From NCBI GenBank assembly GCA_012927585.1, contig JABBOY010000027.1, positions 29,670-93,669 of the forward strand: a stretch of DNA of 64,000 nucleotides. Reading direction: 5' to 3'. The DNA is from Glaciimonas sp. GTDB lineage: Bacteria; Pseudomonadota; Gammaproteobacteria; Burkholderiales; Burkholderiaceae_D. Below the pieces are notes generated by a model. That model searched no databases and had not been told where the DNA came from. It saw only the letters and a list, made by a program, of their open reading frames with translations. The translations under genes and the position numbers were made by a program. This document shows positions 58,085-64,000 of the stretch, piece after piece; the stretch's first letter is position 1; every line of letters begins with the position of its first letter.

Positions 58085-60592
58085 ATGAAAAATACTTCAA
58101 AAACACTGAAACTCGCCACCAAAGTGAAGCGGACGGATTCGACGTCATTGACGTTGCCAAAAAGTACGCTGACCCAGGTATTTGATAATGCGGCGCCTGC
58201 AGCGCCAAGCAAGGTCAGTGTCGTCACCAAGCGTTCCAGGCTGGCCGTGTCCGTTGTAGCGGAACCGGCTGCAGTGCCGGAAGAAGCCTTGTCTGTGAGC
58301 GCGCCCATAAAGTTGAGTGCGGATTTGGATTGCGCTGCGGCGGTGGTCAAGGCTCCGTTAGCCGCCAAGAAAACCAAGGCAAAAACAGTCGCTGTGCCTG
58401 CCAAAATTGCTGTCCAATCTGAAGCCATGCCGGATGCGACTCCAATGGTGGGGCAGGTGGTCAAACAAACCACCGACGCTGCAACGTTGGCGGCAATCGA
58501 CACCTCCGGCTATTTCCTGCCTTCGGTCAAAGTGCCGGGCCGTCGCGGGCGCAAGCCGAAAGAATTTCAGCCTGAAAACGACGAAGTTGCCGCATTAAAC
58601 GCAGTTGAACGTTCCGAACTGAAATCGGTAGCCAAGGCCAAAAGCCGCAGCGCAAAAGAAAAAGCGCTGCTCAAAGATGCGCTTTCGGCCGACACCGAAG
58701 CGACCCCGGAGGATCTGGAGCAGCGTCGCAAAAAATTGCTGGCCTTAATCAAGTTCGGCAAGGAACGCGGTTTCCTGACCAACGCAGAAATCAACGACCA
58801 TCTGCCGGAAAACATTTTTGAGCCGGAAGCCATCGAAGCCATCATCAGCACCTTCAACGATATGGGCATCGCCGTATACGAACAGGCTCCAGATGCCGAG
58901 TCATTGCTGTTGACGGACAATGTTGCGACCGTCACCAGTGATGACGAAGTCGAAGCAGGCGCCGAGGTGGCACTCTTGACTGTCAATGCGGATTTTGGCC
59001 GCACTACCGACCCGGTTCGCATGTACATGCGGGAGATGGGCGCGCGAGACCTGCTTACACGGGCCGGTGAAATCGAGATTGCCAAGCGCATTGAAGGCGG
59101 CCAAAACGACATGATTCAGGCAATTTCCGCTTGCCCGACCACGATTGCCGAAATCATTGCTACTGCAGAAAAAATCGCTAATGATGAAATCAAGATTGAT
59201 GAAATCGTCGATGGTTTAGTCGACCCGGATAAGTCTGACGAACAAGCTGCTACAGCAAGCACTGACGAAGACGATGAAGACGATGCCGACGACGAAGTTG
59301 AAGCCAATGAAGACGAACAGAATGGCGGCGGCATTGCCGGCATTGGTGGCGCAGCCGGCTTTAGTGTCGAGCAGATCGCGCAACTGAAGAAAGCCGCTCT
59401 GGCGAAATTCGCCATCATCTCGGTCCAGTTCGACAGGATGCGCAAGGCCAACGATAGCGGTGCTTACAAATCTGACGCTTACAACCAGGCCCAGGCAATC
59501 ATTTCGCACGAGCTGCTGGGTATTCGCTTTACCGCCAAAGTGGTTGAGAAACTGTGCAACACGCTGCGTGGGCAAGTCGACGAAGTGCGTCACATTGAAA
59601 AACAATTACTTGGGATTGTGGTCGACAAGTGCGGCATGCCGCGCACCCACTTCATCAAAGTGTTTCCTGGCAATGAAACCAACCTGGATTGGGTCGATGG
59701 CGAAGTCGACGCCAAGCATCCATACAGCATCGTACTGAGCCGGAATGTGCCTGCAATCAAAGAGTTGCAGAAAAAATTGATAGCTTTGCAGTCGCGTGTG
59801 GCATTGCCGCTGCCTGATGTGCGCAGCATCAACAGACAAATGTCGGCTGGCGAAATGCGCACCCGCAAGGCTAAGCGCGAGATGACGGAAGCCAACTTGC
59901 GGCTGGTGATCTCAATTGCCAAAAAATACGTCAACCGGGGCCTGCAATTTCTCGATTTGATTCAGGAAGGCAACATCGGCTTGTTGAAAGCGGTCGACAA
60001 GTTCGAATACCGTCGCGGCTACAAGTTCTCGACCTATGCGACATGGTGGATTCGTCAAGCCATCACCCGTTCGATCGCCGATCTGGCGCGCACTATCCGG
60101 GTTCCGGTACACATGATCGAAACCATCAACAAGATGAACCGGATCTCACGCCAGGTGCTGCAATCCACCGGTGCAGAGCCGGATGCGGCGACACTGGCGT
60201 TGAGGATGGAGATGCCGGAAAACAAAATTCGCGAAATCATGAAAATCGCGAGAGAGCCGATTTCAATGGAAACCCCGATGGGTGAAGACAGCGATTCACA
60301 ATTGGGTGACTTCATCGAGGATAGCCACACCGTGGCGCCGGCCGATGCCGCGCTGTATTCATCGATGCGCCGGGTGGTCAAGGATGTACTGGACTCGCTC
60401 ACGCCGCGCGAAGCCAAGGTGCTACGCATGCGCTATGGCCTTGAAATGTCGTCCGACCATACGCTGGAAGAAGTCGGCAAGCAGTTCGATGTGACCCGCG
60501 AACGCATACGCCAGATTGAAGCCAAAGCGATGAACAAGTTGCGCCAACCGTCGCGCTCGGACAAGCTCAAGAGTTTCATAGGAGCTAATTAA
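58085..60592 (+). CDS. rpoD: RNA polymerase primary sigma factor RpoD
   Basis: The 835-aa housekeeping sigma factor has an N-terminal Ala/Lys/Val-rich extension of about 200 residues, as in other betaproteobacteria, then region 1.1 ([20 protein letters not shown]), region 1.2 ([20 protein letters not shown]), an acidic non-conserved insert ([20 protein letters not shown]), regions 2.1-2.4 ([40 protein letters not shown]) for -10 recognition, and region 4.2 ([20 protein letters not shown]) for -35 recognition. Complete. Confidence 0.97.
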   Translation: MKNTSKTLKLATKVKRTDSTSLTLPKSTLTQVFDNAAPAAPSKVSVVTKRSRLAVSVVAEPAAVPEEALSVSAPIKLSADLDCAAAVVKAPLAAKKTKAKTVAVPAKIAVQSEAMPDATPMVGQVVKQTTDAATLAAIDTSGYFLPSVKVPGRRGRKPKEFQPENDEVAALNAVERSELKSVAKAKSRSAKEKALLKDALSADTEATPEDLEQRRKKLLALIKFGKERGFLTNAEINDHLPENIFEPEAIEAIISTFNDMGIAVYEQAPDAESLLLTDNVATVTSDDEVEAGAEVALLTVNADFGRTTDPVRMYMREMGARDLLTRAGEIEIAKRIEGGQNDMIQAISACPTTIAEIIATAEKIANDEIKIDEIVDGLVDPDKSDEQAATASTDEDDEDDADDEVEANEDEQNGGGIAGIGGAAGFSVEQIAQLKKAALAKFAIISVQFDRMRKANDSGAYKSDAYNQAQAIISHELLGIRFTAKVVEKLCNTLRGQVDEVRHIEKQLLGIVVDKCGMPRTHFIKVFPGNETNLDWVDGEVDAKHPYSIVLSRNVPAIKELQKKLIALQSRVALPLPDVRSINRQMSAGEMRTRKAKREMTEANLRLVISIAKKYVNRGLQFLDLIQEGNIGLLKAVDKFEYRRGYKFSTYATWWIRQAITRSIADLARTIRVPVHMIETINKMNRISRQVLQSTGAEPDAATLALRMEMPENKIREIMKIAREPISMETPMGEDSDSQLGDFIEDSHTVAPADAALYSSMRRVVKDVLDSLTPREAKVLRMRYGLEMSSDHTLEEVGKQFDVTRERIRQIEAKAMNKLRQPSRSDKLKSFIGAN

Positions 60593-60616
60593 GCAAACAA
60601 CGGATTACTTGCATTG

Positions 60617-60693
60617 AAAATATACTATCAACTGTATTTTTAATAAATGCAATGAATGCATGCGGTAAATGTAGTATTTTTTCTTATACTCCA
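60617..60693 (-). repeat. AT-rich intergenic repeat, copy D
   Basis: Minus strand: TGGAGTATAAGAAAAAATAC, TTTACCGCATGCATTCATTG, TTAAAAATACAGTTGATAGT and ATATTTTC. It is close in sequence to copy B, which stands 55 kb away in the other orientation. Confidence 0.65.
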
Positions 60694-60879
60694 TGATATA
60701 TGGTGAATGCAAAACAGTTCAGAGTGGTATGAAAAATTCCTGAACTGAAGCAGTTTCTGGTGCAGATAGCTTGGCCACGACCGGTTGCATGGGCGCGCGG
60801 CCAAGTCTGAATGCACCTTTGAACATCGCTTCGAGAAACGTGGCGTCCTTGAATGACGCCGTGCCGCCGATACGCATTC

Positions 60880-62475
60880 TTAAAAGTGACGCTGCGTTAT
60901 CGCCGGTGGCGTCCATTGATACAACCAGGTTTCGCACAACGTCTGGCCATCTGTAACCAGATAAACCCGCAAGTCAATTGGCGCGACACTGGCATCCGTC
61001 GGTTTCAGATCGAACATCACCCGGTAGCCTTGAATATCATCTAACGGCCGCGCCGAGCTCACTTCTACTGTGCCGCGCGAAGCACTGATGACCGGCATCA
61101 CTTTAGCGTCCTTGCCTAGTAACTTCAGATCGCCACCGGCGAAATCGACTACGAAGCGCCATGAATAATAGGTGCGTTTTTGACCAACCACACCACCCAT
61201 GCCGGTACGCGTGGCCGCCACAGTTGCCAGCGGCGGTACGACCGGCATTTTGCGGCCCCAGTACAAACGATACGTGAACAAATGTTCCTGGCCGGCTTGC
61301 GGCTTTTCAGCCGGATTCCAGAAGCAGACGATGTTATCGAAGGTTTCGTCGACGGTCGGGATTTCCACCAGTTGCACCGCACCTTTTCCCCAGCCGGACT
61401 TCGGTTCGACCCATACGCTCGGACGCCGGTCATAGAACACACCGTCATCCTGGTAGTGGTCGAAATTGCGGTCGCGTTGCAGCAAGCCGAAGCCACGCGG
61501 ATTCTCATCCTGATAGCCATTGAAGCGCAACTGTGCAGGATTGGTAAGCGGCCGCCAGATCCATTCACCATTTCCGCGCAGCAACGAAAGGCCATCTGAA
61601 TCATGAATCTCTCGACGCCAGTCATTGGAGGCAGCGAGGCGGCGGTCATTTTCACCATACTGAAACATGCTGGTGAGCGGAGCCACGCCCATCCGTTCGA
61701 TGGCCTTGCGCGGGTACAGCGCAACCTCGACGTCCATGACCATGGTCGCCGCAGGTTGAATTTCAAATCGATATGCACCCGCCACACTCGGCGAGTCGAG
61801 CAACGCATACACCACTAATTTGCTTGAATCCTTGCTCGGACGTTCCAGCCAAAAACTGATGAAATTAGGAAACTCTTCCGGGCGCTCCATGCCGCAATCG
61901 ATCGCCAGACCACGCGCCGACAATCCATATTGCCAGTCGGAACCTACAGCACGAAAATAACTCGCGCCCAGGAACGCCGAGACGTCACGCTCCAGATCGG
62001 TATGAAAATTCACTCTAAAACCGGCAAAGCCCAAATCCTTCGGCATTTTGTCGCCGTGCAAACCGCTTTTGCCATATGCGAACATGGCAGGATCGTACGC
62101 CAGTTCCTGGGCCTGACCATTTTTCAATTCAAAGATTTGCACCGGAGATTTGAAATAAAGGCCCAGGTGAAAAAATTTGGCCTGAAAACGCAATGCATCT
62201 TTGGCCCACAAAGCATGATCGGCGCGGTAATTAATAGCTTGATACTGGTCCCAGTCCAGCTTCCTGATCTCATCTGGAATATGGTTCTCAGGAGCTCGAT
62301 ACGGTTGCCCGGCAAGTTGTCGAGCGTACCCCTTGAGCCAGGCGGTATCAAAGGCCTGTGGCTTACCAAGAAACTTCAGCGGACTCGGTGCGGCTGCGGC
62401 AGCAAATAAAGAGTGGGCTGGAAAGCCGGCAGCAGCAAGTGCTGCCGACGCTTTCAAAAAATCTCGTCGTTGCAT
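60880..62475 (-). CDS. opgD: Glucan biosynthesis protein D (periplasmic)
   Basis: The 531-aa protein has a twin-arginine signal, MQRRDFLKASAALAAAGFPA, so it is exported folded. The mature part shows FDTAWLKGYARQLAGQPYRA, LDWDQYQAINYRADHALW, FFHLGLYFKSPVQIFEL and WVEPKSGWGKGAVQLVEIPT, all typical of MdoG/MdoD. It shapes osmoregulated periplasmic glucans. The C-terminus is complete (WLYQWTPPAITQRHF). opgG and opgH are not nearby. Confidence 0.93.
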   Translation of the reverse strand: MQRRDFLKASAALAAAGFPAHSLFAAAAAPSPLKFLGKPQAFDTAWLKGYARQLAGQPYRAPENHIPDEIRKLDWDQYQAINYRADHALWAKDALRFQAKFFHLGLYFKSPVQIFELKNGQAQELAYDPAMFAYGKSGLHGDKMPKDLGFAGFRVNFHTDLERDVSAFLGASYFRAVGSDWQYGLSARGLAIDCGMERPEEFPNFISFWLERPSKDSSKLVVYALLDSPSVAGAYRFEIQPAATMVMDVEVALYPRKAIERMGVAPLTSMFQYGENDRRLAASNDWRREIHDSDGLSLLRGNGEWIWRPLTNPAQLRFNGYQDENPRGFGLLQRDRNFDHYQDDGVFYDRRPSVWVEPKSGWGKGAVQLVEIPTVDETFDNIVCFWNPAEKPQAGQEHLFTYRLYWGRKMPVVPPLATVAATRTGMGGVVGQKRTYYSWRFVVDFAGGDLKLLGKDAKVMPVISASRGTVEVSSARPLDDIQGYRVMFDLKPTDASVAPIDLRVYLVTDGQTLCETWLYQWTPPAITQRHF

Positions 62476-62948
62476 GGTATTCCCTATTTAAATAAATCAG
62501 ATTGCGTAATCCGTTGGGTTGGCTGCAACTAACTCCTACCTCGGGCAATTCACTTTCGACAAGTTCCGAACCTGGAAGTGCCATTGGAACACCGTTAGCA
62601 GATCGTCCAACAAGGTATTTTCCGGTGCTGCGACAAGCTAGGCCTGTGTTTCAATGCGGCTCCCAAGAAGCTTGGTATGCCCGAGTTGTTGAATGTGCCT
62701 GGTTGAAGTGCTTGCCACTGAGTGTAATGGCGGTCCGGCTACCGGCCACAAGATAAGGAAATTTTTCATCAGAGACCAGCCGCTGTTATGTTTGGAAGGA
62801 ACCGGCTCCAGCGCCGTTTCCATGAACGGGTACCAGCGCCAAGAATTGAAGCCTGAACAAAGAGATGCGTGGCGTTTACTTGGTGAGCATTTGGAAATAC
62901 TCACCGGTAAAATGGGCAAGCTCACGGCATAGAGCAGAATTGGCCGAC
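62476..62948. other. 473-bp segment without a supported gene
   Basis: Frames on both strands are short. A 36-codon frame at 62822-62932 (MNGYQRQELKPEQRDAW...) looks protein-like but has no ribosome site. The opgD promoter lies at the left end. Otherwise I see only scattered sequence next to an IS insertion. Confidence 0.4.
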
Positions 62949-63041
62949 ATGAAAATGATCGCTTTGCTACTTGCCTCGGCTTTGTTCGTCGCAGCTGGAA
63001 TTTGGACATTGCATGATGAAATATACGCAGCAGCTATTTAG
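62949..63041 (+). CDS. Putative 30-aa membrane peptide
   Basis: ATG at 62949 encodes MKMIALLLASALFVAAGIWT followed by LHDEIYAAAI and a TAG. It is one hydrophobic helix with a positive start, like a small membrane peptide or a signal-peptide stub. No strong ribosome site. Its stop overlaps the convergent minus-strand frame by 4 bp. Confidence 0.35.
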   Translation: MKMIALLLASALFVAAGIWTLHDEIYAAAI

Positions 63042-63217
63042 AAAAATGTTTCTCGGAAATCAAAATAGTCAAGGCTACTGAGATGGAAATTAATATAGGT
63101 CTTCCCGTCTTTTATCGTAGCCTTTGGTTTCGAATAAACGAAAACCCAAACATCGGGTCGTTTCGTCTTGCTCAATTCCGCAAATTTTGCTTCGGTCATG
63201 TTGTTGTTTTTGCCGCT
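63038..63217 (-). pseudogene. Gene fragment cut by IS21 element, 3' part
   Basis: The minus frame reads SGKNNNMTEAKFAELSKTKR, PDVWVFVYSKPKATIKDGKT and YINFHLSSLDYFDFRETFF, a protein-like C-terminal segment of unknown family. The frame runs upstream into the IS end at about 63211 with no ribosome site before its only ATG (63199), so the 5' part was probably displaced by the insertion. Confidence 0.5.
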
Positions 63218-63842
63218 GACCGAAAAATGACCCACTTAGAGGGGTTCTGCTGATTCAAAATTGACCCAGGTGTTCTACTTCCCTGGCCTAATTATTAGGC
63301 GGGAGATAAAAGGTGATCACCATGGAAATGTTAGGCAAGATTCGACGGATGCATTTACGCGACAACCTGTCGTTGCATGAAATAACGAAGCGCACCGGTT
63401 TGTCTCGCAACACGATACGCAGATGGCTGAGAAGTCCCAAGGAAACAGCGCCGCCGGTGTACTGCCGGCGTGAGGGTCCGGGTAAACTGACCGCGTTTCA
63501 CGCCACTTTGGTCCAGGCCCTTACCGCCGATGCCCACCGCGCCAAGCAAAATCGGCGTACTGCCAAGGCGCTGTTTGCGCAAATCAAGGCAGACGGCTAC
63601 GTGGGTGGCTATAGCCAACTCACCGCCTTCATTCGCGACTGGCGGGGACGCGAAAGCCGTGCGCCACATGCGTTCGTGCCGCTGAAGTTCGAACTGGGCG
63701 AGGCGTTCCAGTTCGACTGGAGCGAAGAGGGCCTGGTGGTCGGCGGCATCTACCGGCGCATGCAGGTGTCGCACCTCAAGCTATGCGCCAGTCGTGCTTT
63801 CTGGCTGGTGGCCTACCCAAGTCAAGGCCACGAAATGCTGTT
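63211..63842 (+). mobile_element. IS21-family insertion sequence, left part
   Basis: The left end begins with TG near 63211 and has two spaced motifs AAAAATGACCCAC (63223) and AAAATTGACCCAG (63257), the repeated terminal sites typical of IS21 elements. istA begins at 63313. The element is broken near 63842 by another IS end; istB is not in the window. The exact left boundary is uncertain by a few bases. Confidence 0.72.
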
Positions 63843-63969
63843 TGTCAACAACGATTCAAAACTGATACAGTTTTCCCTTGGCAGCGATTTAAAACTGATA
63901 CACCCCCGCAATCAATTGAGAGGGGTTAGCCTCCTGGTTTCATGTTTCTATTTCCTATTTTTACGCTGA
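63313..63969 (+). pseudogene. istA: IstA transposase, interrupted (IS21 family)
   Basis: The frame starts with an HTH (LHEITKRTGLSRNTIRRWLR) and the integrase-core entry (LGEAFQFDWSEEGLVVGGIY with catalytic Asp). IstA-like sequence stops at VAYPSQGHEMLF near 63842. The remaining codons to 63969 are translated from a foreign IS end (NNDSKLIQFSLGSDLKLIH), so the rest of the DDE core is missing and the protein is inactive. Start may be GTG 63313 or ATG 63322. Confidence 0.85.
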
Positions 63970-64000
63970 CGGTGGTGATGGCGCCTTTGCGGGTGAAGCG
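63843..64000. mobile_element. End of a second IS inserted in istA
   Basis: The sequence starts TGTCAACAACGATTCAAAAC and repeats the motif AAAACTGATACA at about 63858 and 63891, the spaced terminal repeats of another IS21-like element with a different end sequence. The window ends before any of its genes can be identified. Confidence 0.55.

Noticed and set aside
60719..60937. Minus-strand 72-codon frame just past opgD
   Set aside because: It overlaps the opgD end in another frame and shows no recognisable motif; opgD is complete without it.
62693..62932. 79-codon plus-strand frame after opgD
   Set aside because: The last 36 codons look protein-like, but no start signal or family match is seen, so it was not listed as a gene.

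Overview
The window looks like a chromosome segment of a betaproteobacterium of the order Burkholderiales, probably close to Oxalobacteraceae. The evidence is the gene order trpF-trpB-trpA-accD-folC-SPOR protein-cvpA-purF-metZ, a long RpoD (835 aa) with an Ala/Lys-rich N-terminal extension, the wrbA-DUF2069-FAD oxidase block, and the protein sequences overall. The family placement is inference; no search was run.

Layout. 1-13.8 kb: housekeeping and metabolism. It holds a LysR C-terminus cut by the window edge, a small periplasmic protein with a CapA-like phosphoesterase, class I aldolase, a glutathione transferase, an LplT-like MFS protein, aroC, tRNA-Asp and tRNA-Val, a bile-acid-symporter-like transporter, a pair of acyl-CoA dehydrogenases, fumC and a thioredoxin-like protein. 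14.0-36.7 kb: a surface-polysaccharide locus, almost all on the plus strand. It has the export lipoprotein (Wza-like), its tyrosine phosphatase (Wzb-like) and tyrosine kinase/copolymerase (Wzc-like), a FemAB/GNAT-like acyltransferase, two polysaccharide deacetylases, a GMC oxidoreductase, a decayed gmd remnant, a UDP-sugar dehydrogenase, a flippase, a GT2, an O-antigen-ligase/polymerase-like protein, two GT4 enzymes and a WecG/TagA/CpsF transferase. Two divergent secreted lipoproteins follow, sharing a Cys-containing module of about 58 residues. This is a Wzx/Wzy-type pathway, but no priming sugar-phosphate transferase is visible here.

37.5-47.2 kb: the conserved tryptophan/fatty acid/folate/purine/methionine block. 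47.2-48.4 kb: a decayed Tn3-family transposase. 48.4-57.5 kb: a LysE exporter with a divergent LysR, a LOG-family hydrolase, a TetR regulator, a ribosome-hibernation-like factor, a DUF808 membrane protein, a small secreted DUF4124-like protein, the FAD oxidase/DUF2069/wrbA operon and a YihY membrane protein. 58.1-62.5 kb: rpoD and opgD (periplasmic glucan synthesis). 62.5-64 kb: a scarred segment with a gene cut by an IS21-family element whose istA is itself interrupted by another IS end.

Noncoding structure is rich. At least six copies of an AT-rich intergenic repeat of about 75-85 bp can be aligned by eye (near 540, 4776, 11629, 39455, 57535 and 60617). Two perfect or near-perfect palindromes with GTAGTGCAGG ends (7453 and 11744) form a second family, and a third shared repeat type links 36943 and 56133. 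I see no CRISPR array, no rRNA and no prophage.
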